Below, piece by piece: positions 1-7,496 of a stretch of DNA of 64,000 nucleotides. The stretch covers positions 30,195,715 to 30,259,714 of the forward strand of contig OX463829.1 of NCBI GenBank assembly GCA_949825045.1, given 5' to 3'. Numbering within the stretch: position 1 is the first letter of the stretch; each line of letters opens with the position of its first letter. The notes under the pieces were generated by a model that worked only from the letters and a program-made list of their open reading frames with translations, was not told the DNA's origin and made no database searches. This DNA is from Argyresthia goedartella. Taxonomy: Eukaryota; Arthropoda; Insecta; Lepidoptera; Argyresthiidae. The position numbers and the translations under genes were made by a program.

Positions 1-1962
1 GTGCGTTTGGTTTTGGCAAAAAGCAAGGTAGCGCCTATTCGGACAAGGATGACGATTCCAAAACTGGAACTGTCCGGGGCTGCTCTTTTGAACAAACTTT
101 TGAATCACACTCTAACAGTGTTGCGTAGGTCAGTGGTTTTGGAGGATACGGTGTACGCTTGGACGGACAGCCAGATTGTTTTGTGCTGGCTGAAGGCTTC
201 GGTCCATAACTTAGAGGTTTTTGTTGCGAACCGTGTCTCCCAGATTGTGTCGTCTGAGGTCCCACTGACCTGGAAATATGTACCAGGAGAATTGAACCCG
301 TCTGATTGTGCATCCAGGGGATGTCAGGCTCCTGAACTCGTTAGACACCATTTGTGGTGGGGACCACCCTGGCTTGCCAAGAGAGAATCGGACTGGCCCC
401 ACAGCCATGTAGTAGTATCTTCGGATCATGGCCCCAGAGCGGCCGTGCATGTTACCCAGAAGGCTGAGGACCCTGGCGCCGGGTTTCTGCTGGACCGGTA
501 TAGCTCACTTGACAAGTTGATAAACGTGTCCACTTGGATTAGGAGATTCGCTCGAAATTGTCGTACTCCTCGCGATCAGCGAACGTTGAACCCTATTCTG
601 ACTCCGGCAGAGCGAAACGAGTCGCTGTTGAATTTGGTCCGGTTGGTACAGTCCTCGAAGTTTGGGGCAGAATTGGAGATAATACGAAGTGGACGTTCGA
701 AATTGAAGGGAGCCGTCGCGCGTCTCAACCTCTTTGTTGATTCGACCGGGTTACTTCGGGTAGGAGGAAGATTGCGCAATGCGAATCTGTCGTATTCGGC
801 TCGTCACCGACTTCTGCTCCCCAAGGGGGGACAGTTAGTTGAATTGCTGGTGACTGATCGTCATATTAAAAACGCGCATGCCGGCTGTAACGCGTTGTTG
901 GCCACGCTCCAGCGGGAGTTTTGGATCTTATCTGCCCGCCGTGTCATACGGAACATCGTGTTTCGGTGCATGCCTTGTTATCGACTTAAGGCTGCCACGA
1001 CGCAACCTCTCATGGGGGACTTGCCCCCTGATCGTGTGAATGAGGTCAGACCGTTTTCAGGTGTTGGTACGGATTTTGCAGGACCGTTTATGGTGAAGAG
1101 TTCACGATTGCGTACCGCTAAGCAATACAAGGCGTACCTATGTGTGTTTGTTTGTTTATCCACCAAGGCGGTACATCTCGAGCTCGTTGCTGATCTCTCG
1201 ACAGAGGCTTTCATTGCTTGTTTGGATAGGTTTGTTTCTCGAAGGGGACTTCCAACTTTGATCCGCTCTGATAACGGCACTAACTACATAGGTGCGGAAC
1301 GATACTTACGAGAGATAGTCAACTTTTTGAATGTAAATAAAGTGGATATTGGAACAGCCCTCTCCCGTCGGGGTATACATTGGACCTTCAGCCCACCGAT
1401 TTGCCCCCACTGGGGTGGGATTTTTGAGGCCGTAGTTAAGTCAGCTAAGACGCACTTAGGGCGTATAGTAGGTCAGACCGCGCTGACTTTTGAGGAGCTC
1501 GCGACATTGTTTTGTAAGATCGAGGCCGTTCTCAATTCGCGACCGTTGTGTCCGCTCAGCTCGGATCCAAATGACCTGGAGGCTCTGACCCCAGGCCATT
1601 TCTTGATAGGACAGCCACTTAACGCGTTGCCCGAGCACCCCTTCGAGGGAGTGAAATTGTATCGGTTGTCAAGGTATCAGATGTTGCAGCAGTTTACTCA
1701 GAATTTCTGGAAGCATTGGTCGCTCGAGTATCTGCATATCTTACAACAGCGCCTTAAGTGGACTGACAAAACTAGCCCCCCTAGTGTTGGTGACTTCGTT
1801 CTGGTTAAGGATGCTAACCTACCACCATTACGTTGGCGCAGGGGGCGCATTGTTAACTTGTTCCCTGGCAAGGACGGGACCCCCCGGTCTGCAGAGGTTC
1901 TAGTAGGAGGCTCGGTTCTAAAACGAGCGGTAGCAACGTTGTCTCGGCTGCCCGTAGATTAG
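1..1962 (+). CDS. pol: BEL/Pao pol, RNase H and integrase part (5' incomplete)
   Basis: The 653-residue open frame enters from the left edge, so the GTG at base 1 is not a real start. It opens inside the RNase H domain (KSKVAPIRTRM, WTDSQIVLCW). It continues through the integrase zinc-binding region (RHIKNAHAGC and CMPCYR) and the DDE core (GTDFAGPF, SDNGTNY, EAVVKSAK), and ends in the BEL-type C-terminal domain (GDFVLVKD, RWRRGRI). All three integrase acidic residues are present and there is no internal stop. By eye it differs from the BEL-B copy at about 17 of 653 residues. Whether this copy also lacks the reverse transcriptase, as BEL-B does, cannot be seen. Confidence 0.92.
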   Translation: MRLVLAKSKVAPIRTRMTIPKLELSGAALLNKLLNHTLTVLRRSVVLEDTVYAWTDSQIVLCWLKASVHNLEVFVANRVSQIVSSEVPLTWKYVPGELNPSDCASRGCQAPELVRHHLWWGPPWLAKRESDWPHSHVVVSSDHGPRAAVHVTQKAEDPGAGFLLDRYSSLDKLINVSTWIRRFARNCRTPRDQRTLNPILTPAERNESLLNLVRLVQSSKFGAELEIIRSGRSKLKGAVARLNLFVDSTGLLRVGGRLRNANLSYSARHRLLLPKGGQLVELLVTDRHIKNAHAGCNALLATLQREFWILSARRVIRNIVFRCMPCYRLKAATTQPLMGDLPPDRVNEVRPFSGVGTDFAGPFMVKSSRLRTAKQYKAYLCVFVCLSTKAVHLELVADLSTEAFIACLDRFVSRRGLPTLIRSDNGTNYIGAERYLREIVNFLNVNKVDIGTALSRRGIHWTFSPPICPHWGGIFEAVVKSAKTHLGRIVGQTALTFEELATLFCKIEAVLNSRPLCPLSSDPNDLEALTPGHFLIGQPLNALPEHPFEGVKLYRLSRYQMLQQFTQNFWKHWSLEYLHILQQRLKWTDKTSPPSVGDFVLVKDANLPPLRWRRGRIVNLFPGKDGTPRSAEVLVGGSVLKRAVATLSRLPVD

Positions 1963-1994
1963 GGGACAGGTGGGTGCCTGTCCGGGCGGGTGAT

Positions 1995-2554
1995 TGTTCG
2001 ATTCCAAATCGATATTCGATCGATGGTTTCTGAACGGTCATTTTAATTTGACGTTAGCTGTCAATCTGGCAGTTTTGACAACTGACAGACGAAAGAAAGG
2101 AAAAAAAAACTCGCAATGAAAACGCGTGTTGATTTGGTTGTTGAAATAAAATCAAAGGGAATCTGGAATGTATTCGGGATTCCCCCAGGATTATTAATAT
2201 AGCTGAGTGTGCCGTTGTCTCTCGAACCAGATAAAGTTCGGATTTTCGTGCCCGATTCGTATTTACCACGTAGAAACATAACCTGTGTTGGACCACTGTG
2301 CTCATTGACGCTGGCCCGCCAGTCATACCTGGTTGGCTGAAGAACCTGTCTACCAAGAAGAGCCTAGGGCGCGCCCGGGCCTTGCAGAGAGACAGGAGGT
2401 TGACGGGACCGAAGCACAGACCAGGTTAGATCTACCCCACATAACTTTAGCTCGGTGAATCGCCGACGTTCATCACTTCTTGGCACCTGATCGTCACGCT
2501 ACCTCGTAGCTGATGGGCCCCTACGAGGTCATTAGGTGCTGAGAAGCCTGAACA
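1995..2554 (+). repeat. BEL-A 3' LTR (560 bp)
   Basis: The repeat starts TGTTCGATTCC and ends GAGAAGCCTGAACA. It is recognised by alignment with the BEL-B LTR at 62679-63222. The two LTRs share their ends and the last ~200 bp, but differ by many substitutions and small indels in the first ~350 bp. That is far more than the adjoining pol sequences differ. Confidence 0.9.
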
Positions 2555-2794
2555 ATCATCGTGCGTAATCTGAACCCATCCACTGCCCGGCAGGCACACA
2601 CAGCAACGGAACCCTAACACGTAAATGACTTCGTTTCAAAATTGTTTAAAACATTTAAAAACTTATTTACCAAGAAAAAACATTGTAGACAGTTTATACA
2701 ACACAAAAATAAACAAATTATAAGCAGTGACGAACACAGTGAAAATTGGTAATGCGAGCGATTCAAATATTCAATCTCTGCGCAAACACTGGCA
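2555..2794. other. Spacer between BEL-A LTR and non-LTR ORF1
   Basis: This holds 240 bp of non-coding DNA. Read on the minus strand it follows the stop of the ORF1 at 2795, so it may be the ORF1/ORF2 spacer of that element. No ORF2 is visible before BEL-A begins. Confidence 0.4.
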
Positions 2795-3853
2795 CTACCC
2801 AAAAACACGGACTAAGTCAGCCTCAACACGCAGATGGTATTTGGTGGACAAGTTCTCTCGTCTGGCAAAAATGCGACCGTCCGTGGTCCAAACGTAACGC
2901 CATTTCGCCGCGAACCCCATGTTGCGGGCCTTGGCAAACAAGACACGATTTTTCTTGGTCAGACGCTCATTAATAAAAACCTTCTGTGGCACGTGCGGTG
3001 GAAGGCCCAGGCCTTCAGTGGTAGCTCCTCGGCGAACCCTCGCGTTCTTCAGGAACTCGTCGCGCAGCACCCGACGCGCCAAGCTGACCACGATGATGCG
3101 TAGGCGGCGCGCCTTGTTGCCGCTGCCGCCGCCGTCGGTCACCTGCTGGTCGCGCGGGCCCACGCGCGTGGCCCTTACGACGTCTCGCTCGTCCAGCGAC
3201 ACGCCGAGCTTCACCGCGACCGCGGCTACGAGATGCAGCACCGACTCGCCCTCGTAATCCGGGATCCCCGATACCTCCACGTCGTTGAGGAGTGAGCTCT
3301 GCTCCTGCTCGTTCACTTCGGCCCGCAGCTGGACCACTTCCTTCTCCAGCTCGGCGTCAGGTGAGCCCCCACTCCTTTTTGCCTCTGCAACCTCAAGCCT
3401 TAATGCCTGATTCTCTAGCTCGAGGGCATCTAGCCTGGCCTTTACGACATCGGCTGAATCTCCCAGCTCCTTAATTTTAGCTTGTAATGCGTCCGTAGCT
3501 TTGGAGAATTCAAGCTGCAACCTGGCGGTTAACGCGTTCATTTCCTTTTTAAGGTCATCACTAATTATTGCAAGCTTCGCATCGAGCTTCGTATCCAGTA
3601 TTTCGGCCCACCTGTCAAGAGATGAATCAAGCGTACGATGATTGTTCTGCTCCGGAGTTTTATACGCTGGCGCCACCGCGAGGCTGATATCGGCAGCAGT
3701 GTCATTCAGTGACATGTTCGTCTGGTCTAGAGACGATTCGTAGTGGCGAGTGATAATAGTATCATCCCCTCGCGTGCCCCTTGTCCTGGTTACGTTCTGA
3801 CACTGAGCTGCAGGACATTGCCAAGTTTTACGCAACGTCTGCATGTTTGCCAT
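2795..3853 (-). CDS. Non-LTR retrotransposon ORF1 protein (CR1-like, FP25K-like C-terminus)
   Basis: This is an uninterrupted 352-residue ORF. The N-terminus has a TWQCP stretch resembling an eroded PHD-type finger. Residues ~70-185 are charged and heptad-rich, so probably coiled coil (EILDTKLDAKLAIISDDLKKE, ELEKEVVQLRAEVNEQEQ). The C-terminal ~160 residues (VEVSGIP, RATRVGP, VFINERLTKKNRVLF, YVWTTDGRIFARR) match the FP25K-type/transposase-22-like fold found in insect CR1-like ORF1 proteins. The family role is RNA binding and RNP assembly. The clade is inference. ORF2 is not found beside it, and a domesticated single-ORF derivative cannot be ruled out. The ATG at 3853 is simply the first available. 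Confidence 0.75.
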   Translation of the reverse strand: MANMQTLRKTWQCPAAQCQNVTRTRGTRGDDTIITRHYESSLDQTNMSLNDTAADISLAVAPAYKTPEQNNHRTLDSSLDRWAEILDTKLDAKLAIISDDLKKEMNALTARLQLEFSKATDALQAKIKELGDSADVVKARLDALELENQALRLEVAEAKRSGGSPDAELEKEVVQLRAEVNEQEQSSLLNDVEVSGIPDYEGESVLHLVAAVAVKLGVSLDERDVVRATRVGPRDQQVTDGGGSGNKARRLRIIVVSLARRVLRDEFLKNARVRRGATTEGLGLPPHVPQKVFINERLTKKNRVLFAKARNMGFAAKWRYVWTTDGRIFARRENLSTKYHLRVEADLVRVFG

Positions 3854-4939
3854 AAATTGGGCGGATGTAATATAAAGGCATGCTTAGTGGTACGGGCCTT
3901 TGCAGAGCTGGCGCTTCAATAGTTCGCCTTCATAAACTGAACCCGCGCAAGCCAAACATTTGTCCATTATGGAGATTAAATAATCCACTCAGATGGGTTA
4001 ATGGCCAACTTTCAACCTCGAACGCACGAAAGAGGCGGAATGGAGACGAACAATATCAGTACGTCGGGCCTATTACTGTTATGAGCGCCATCTAGTATCT
4101 AGTAGTTGTTTAAAACGGTAGGCTTCCGAGGTAGGTGTTATAACTACTTGCGCTACTCAGCGCTAGGTGTCTCTGCTAGGGTAGTGAAACTATTTAGCGT
4201 TAGATGTCGCTGTTGCTATTGATTGTACCAAGAATATTGTTGCAGGGGGGTTATTTACTGTCTAATGCACTCTGACTGCTGAAGGTGAGTCTATTTGGCT
4301 ACTTAATTATGGTTTCAGTTTGTTTGATTCACTTCTTAAAATCACTGATCTAATTTTCACGGAGATCAAACACTATTGGTAACCGTTTTGAGTCGCAGCT
4401 ATTTATGTTACGTTTCGGCACTGTTTCGCTAATTAGGAGCGAGATAACACTCACACTTATGTATTGAGTTACTGTCTTCACTATGCACTATAGAAACTTA
4501 TAAGAAAATAAGAGATTACTTGAAAATCGAAAATTCGTTGTGGAGAATTTGAAATTCATTATGCTGCCTACAGTCAGTATAGATGACATCCACTTGGTCA
4601 TCGTTGTCCATACCTTCACTAACGTAATCGTGAAACAATACAAGGTTAGACACTGCCAATCTGCCTTTTAAGAAACCATGCTGCATTGGGCTGAAACTAG
4701 GTTAAAACGCCTCATAAAGTTGTGAGTACACGATGCGCTTGACAGAATATCCGTATCCGTAAGAGCATATAATAAAATATTGTAAATAACATATCAGTAA
4801 AGTAGTAATTAATTATAAATTAATGACAGGATATTCATTATGAAATACAAATTAAATTATTAACAACGTTTAAGAATTTATAAATTGTGTTCAAGTCAAT
4901 ATCCTGTCATTGTCACTTCCGAATTTCCGTAATAAATAT
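3854..4939. other. Gene-free AT-rich stretch with a 14-bp inverted repeat
   Basis: No convincing coding region was seen. A perfect 14-bp inverted repeat (AATGACAGGATATT at 4822-4835 and its complement at 4898-4911, 62 bp between) could be a remnant of a small DNA transposon. The last bases, ATAT at 4936-4939, duplicate the bases after the gypsy element at 17131-17134. Confidence 0.5.
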
Positions 4940-5237
4940 TGTTACGCCGGTAGGTTAGGTCAAAAACTTTGAACGTCAATTTGAGTGCTTTAGAGGCGTT
5001 TTCAGCAGGCTGAAAAGTCATTTCAGGCCGTTTCAGAAGTTACTCTATCACATATCTAAAGATCGAAATTTCACCCAAGTTGCCGTCGTTTTCAGGCGCC
5101 TGAAACATGTTTTCAGTCCGTTTCAGGGCACCCTCTATCAGATGACGCCATAACCTGAAAACCCGTTTTCAGGCGTTTTCAGGACCCCTTATGGGCCTCT
5201 GAAGCACAAATCGTTATATGGCGAAATATCCGGTAGG

Positions 5238-5410
5238 AGTGACAGAGATAGCACTACTAGAAAGAGATAGCTATACTCGGAACATTCGAGAAGTGTGTGA
5301 CAGAGATAGCACTACTAGAAAGAGATAGCTATACTCGGAACATTCGAGAAGGGAGTGACAGAGAGAGTGCACCATTAGAGAGAGACATATATGGTCTCGA
5401 ATGTTCTCGG
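5238..5410 (+). promoter_or_regulatory. Tandem heat-shock elements with GAGA runs in gypsy U3
   Basis: A ~58-bp unit is repeated. Each of the first two copies contains GGAACATTCGAGAAG, which fits the three-pentamer heat-shock element nGAAnnTTCnnGAAn exactly (GAA at 5280, TTC 5285, GAA 5290; and GAA 5338, TTC 5343, GAA 5348). A third degenerate copy has GAAnnTTC at 5399-5406. Between the second element and TATA lie GAGAGAG runs (5361-5388), like GAGA-factor sites. The TATA box is ~130 bp downstream. The same block recurs in the 3' LTR at 11376-11548. Family knowledge: insect hsp promoters combine HSE, GAGA and TATA. Heat induction here is inference. Confidence 0.75.
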
Positions 5411-5480
5411 CCCGCACGCTGGTCCTTACTAGAATATTCGCGATATGTGTGGACAATGTGTCCAGAGCGGCTCCGCGGGA

Positions 5481-5488
5481 TATAAAAG
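5481..5488 (+). promoter_or_regulatory. TATA box of gypsy LTR
   Basis: TATAAAAG follows a GC-rich stretch in the LTR, with transcription expected to start ~25-30 bp downstream near 5510. The identical box occurs in the 3' LTR at 11619. There it would also serve the embedded non-LTR ORF1. Confidence 0.75.
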
Positions 5489-5740
5489 GCGCCGACGGCC
5501 GGCGCGAGTTAGTTCACACATCGACACCGTTTCGACCGTCGCGCACACGGATCTCCGCTTCGCCGTCCCGCTGCAGTTCACCCGCCGCTTCGTGCGAAGC
5601 GGACGTGTGTAACACGCGCCCGTGCGCGCCGCGATCGCGATACCCGCGCGGCGAGTGTTCACGGAGGGGATTATCACATCGGGACGGACGCCGGCTCTGC
5701 CTAAGGTCGTGCCTGGTGTGTAACCCTTTCTGTGACGCCA

Positions 5741-5771
5741 GCTCGTCCATAGCCCGCCGCTATGGACGAGC
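5741..5771 (+). promoter_or_regulatory. Perfect hairpin enclosing the LTR ORF start codon
   Basis: GCTCGTCCATAG (5741-5752) pairs perfectly with CTATGGACGAGC (5760-5771) across a 7-base loop. The ATG at 5762-5764 lies in the right arm. The same hairpin is at 11879-11909 before the 727-codon ORF. It would sit in the transcript leader and could hinder initiation at this AUG; that effect is inference. Confidence 0.7.
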
Positions 5772-6100
5772 CCAAAAGCCCTTCTCAGGGCTATAGTGCC
5801 AGTGACATTGTGCGAGTTTGTGCTAGTGATAGTGACGATGTCGTGAATGTGAACAGCCCGCCGCTGGGTGAAACCCCGCGTCGGCGCCGCGCGCAGCGAT
5901 CGGCATCACTGGAAGGCCTGCTCCCTATCTCCACGTCGACGGAGTACGGGTCGCCCGTGGTGCGGCGTCCTGTGTACCCGAGGGCAGAGCTTGAGCTGGA
6001 CGAGTTAGATCGATTCTTCGGGAAGAGGTCCGTCGACCTGACCCCGACTCCCCACGCCCCAGAAAGGGTGCGTGAGAAGATTGTCGAGAAGGCGAGTTAG
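5762..6100 (+). CDS. LTR-encoded 112-residue ORF, N-terminus shared with non-LTR ORF1
   Basis: The ORF starts at the first ATG downstream of the predicted transcription start. The first ~80 codons (MDEPKSPSQGYSASD..., then a PRRRRAQRS basic patch, up to LELDEL) are the same as the start of the 727-residue ORF at 11900. Downstream it diverges into a short tail ending EKIVEKAS. It has an acidic/serine-rich start and a basic patch but no known catalytic motif. The tail-coding DNA is diverged-homologous to DNA after ORF2 at ~16812-16880, so this could be a deletion derivative of a longer ORF1-ORF2 unit. Translation is not proven. Confidence 0.55.
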   Translation: MDEPKSPSQGYSASDIVRVCASDSDDVVNVNSPPLGETPRRRRAQRSASLEGLLPISTSTEYGSPVVRRPVYPRAELELDELDRFFGKRSVDLTPTPHAPERVREKIVEKAS

Positions 6101-6328
6101 TTATATTTTAACTGCGATCGAGTGCTAGTACAAGGATAATCGGAAAGAAAAACTCTTCGTGTGAATAGTGAGTGCATAATTAGTGAAATAGTGTGTGTGT
6201 GTTTTAGGGGATTTTATGTACAGTTCGTGTGAATTGTAAGTGCCTAATTTGGGTAATAAAGTGAGTGTTATAATTAGTGGATTAATTCGTGTTTTTCTAT
6301 CAAATACGAACCCCACGCTCGTAACATT

Positions 6329-6345
6329 TGGTGTCAGAAGTGGGA
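6329..6345 (+). other. Gypsy primer binding site (tRNA-Leu type)
   Basis: TGGTGTCAGAAGTGGGA lies 2 bases after the 5' LTR. It is complementary to the 3' end of animal tRNA-Leu species ending ...TCCCACTTCTGACA plus CCA. The tRNA assignment is from memory of tRNA 3' ends. Confidence 0.75.
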
Positions 6346-6351
6346 TAGAAA

Positions 6352-7485
6352 ATGCCGTTAATGCCACGAGAAACCGAGCCAAAAGGAGTGACGACGCGAA
6401 GCCCAACGTCTGGGTCTGGAGACTCGACGCCTGGTACGTCGGAATCACCTGCTGCAGCTGCACAAGGAGTAGACCTCAACGTTATATTCGTCCTCCTAAA
6501 GGAACAAGCGAGAGAGCTAAAGGAACAGTCGCGAAAACAGGAGGAACGGGCCAGGAAACAGGAGGAACAGGCACGAATGCTTCGTGAGGTACATGAGTCC
6601 ACGACCGAATGGAAGAGAGAGTTGTTCGAGGTCCAGGAAAAACTGGCCGATATGGATGAAAAACTGGAGAGTCGAGTCCATGATGTCGATAAAAAAATTG
6701 AGACCTGTGAGAGCCGTCTCCAAAAACTTGAGATCAAAGTGGCTAATGGTTCAAGTACCTATGTACCCGACGCATCGGTGTCCGGAGGCGGCAGGTTCAA
6801 AGTGCCCCCCTTTGACGGTAGCTCATCGTGGACTGCCTATAAGCTGCAGTTCGAGTCTGTTTCCCAGGCTAATGGTTGGAGTAAGGAGCAAGCCAGGCCA
6901 GCACTGACGTTGGCGCTGCGCGACGAGGCTCTTACCATACTAGAGGCTCTGGGAAACGACCGGACTTACGACCGCCTTCTAGAAGCCTTGGAGGCACGAT
7001 ACGGTGACAGTCACCTGGAACACGTGTACCGAGCTCAGTTAAAGGACAGGACACAAGGACGTAACGAGTCCTTACAACAGTGGGCCCTGGAAATCGAGAA
7101 GTTGGTTAGGAAGGCCTATCAACGTACGTCAGCATCCTTTGTGGACAGTATGCTGGTGCAGGCCTTCATCGATGGGATCCGGGATCTGGAAGTGAGGGCA
7201 GCCGTGCGATTGGGACATCATGGCAGCCTAAAGGATGCAGTAGCCCACGCTCTCGAGGTGGAAGCTGTACGACAAGATTCATCCAGGCCTTTCAGGGTGC
7301 GAGAAGTGTCGACTACGAAGCCAGTAGATTCCCGCCGCGAATTTGGGCCACGTTGCTACCATTGTGGAGAACGTGGTCACCTGCAGTCAGGCTGTCAAAA
7401 AAGGACTAGGAGGGACAGAGACACCGCTCCAATGGCGAGGAAAATAGGCTCTGTGGAGTCAGAGCCCCAACAGGGAAACGAATAA
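6352..7485 (+). CDS. gag: Gypsy Gag polyprotein
   Basis: The 377-residue ORF starts 6 bases after the primer site. Residues ~45-125 are strongly heptad/charged (repeated KQEEQAR, ELKEQ), predicted coiled coil. Residues ~145-320 resemble the retrotransposon capsid fold (FKVPPFDGSSSWTAYKLQFES, ALEARYGD). A CCHC zinc knuckle follows near the C-terminus (CYHCGERGHLQSGC, CX2CX4HX4C, ~residues 336-349). It forms the particle shell and packages the RNA. It has no internal stop. The stop at 7483-7485 is two codons after a G GGA AAC slip site leading into pol. Confidence 0.93.
   Translation: MPLMPRETEPKGVTTRSPTSGSGDSTPGTSESPAAAAQGVDLNVIFVLLKEQARELKEQSRKQEERARKQEEQARMLREVHESTTEWKRELFEVQEKLADMDEKLESRVHDVDKKIETCESRLQKLEIKVANGSSTYVPDASVSGGGRFKVPPFDGSSSWTAYKLQFESVSQANGWSKEQARPALTLALRDEALTILEALGNDRTYDRLLEALEARYGDSHLEHVYRAQLKDRTQGRNESLQQWALEIEKLVRKAYQRTSASFVDSMLVQAFIDGIRDLEVRAAVRLGHHGSLKDAVAHALEVEAVRQDSSRPFRVREVSTTKPVDSRREFGPRCYHCGERGHLQSGCQKRTRRDRDTAPMARKIGSVESEPQQGNE
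7473..7479 (+). promoter_or_regulatory. Gag-Pol -1 ribosomal frameshift heptamer
   Basis: GGGAAAC is read in the gag frame as CAG GGA AAC, which is exactly X XXY YYZ. It lies one codon before the gag stop. The pol frame is -1 relative to gag and is open from 7410 through the pol ATG at 7497, so slippage would give a continuous Gag-Pol. The same heptamer is a known retroviral slip site. No downstream stimulatory structure was worked out. Confidence 0.8.
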
Positions 7486-7496
7486 AAGCCAGGACT

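Larger units (their letters stand above)
1..2554 (+). mobile_element. BEL/Pao LTR retrotransposon BEL-A, 3' part (5' part outside window)
   Basis: This is the 3' portion of a BEL/Pao element, cut by the window edge. It holds the RNase H and integrase end of pol, a short purine/G-rich tract before the LTR, and one LTR. The internal part matches 60685-62646 (BEL-B) almost base for base, so the two are close relatives. The 5' LTR and the 5' target duplication lie outside the window; the base run just after the LTR is ATCAT. It appears to have inserted close to the FP25K-like ORF1 at 2795-3853. Confidence 0.93.
4940..6326 (+). repeat. Gypsy 5' LTR (1387 bp)
   Basis: The boundaries come from alignment with the 3' LTR pieces. 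The U3 part has a dense TTTCAG/CTGAAA array (4995-5190), then tandem heat-shock elements, GAGA runs and a TATA box at 5481. A start near 5510 is expected. The R region holds a 112-codon ORF (5762-6100). An AATAAA at ~6256 is a plausible polyadenylation signal, which would place most of the ORF inside R. It ends CGTAACA, followed directly by the primer binding site. Confidence 0.93.

Noticed and set aside
5271..5456. Minus-strand 61-codon ORF repeated at 11409
   Set aside because: It is the antisense of the heat-shock tandem repeat in the gypsy LTR; duplication simply follows from the two LTRs.
7396..7402. AAAAAA run as the gag/pol slip site
   Set aside because: It is not in the required register with gag codons, and the pol frame has a stop at 7407-7409 just downstream; the GGGAAAC at 7473 fits instead.
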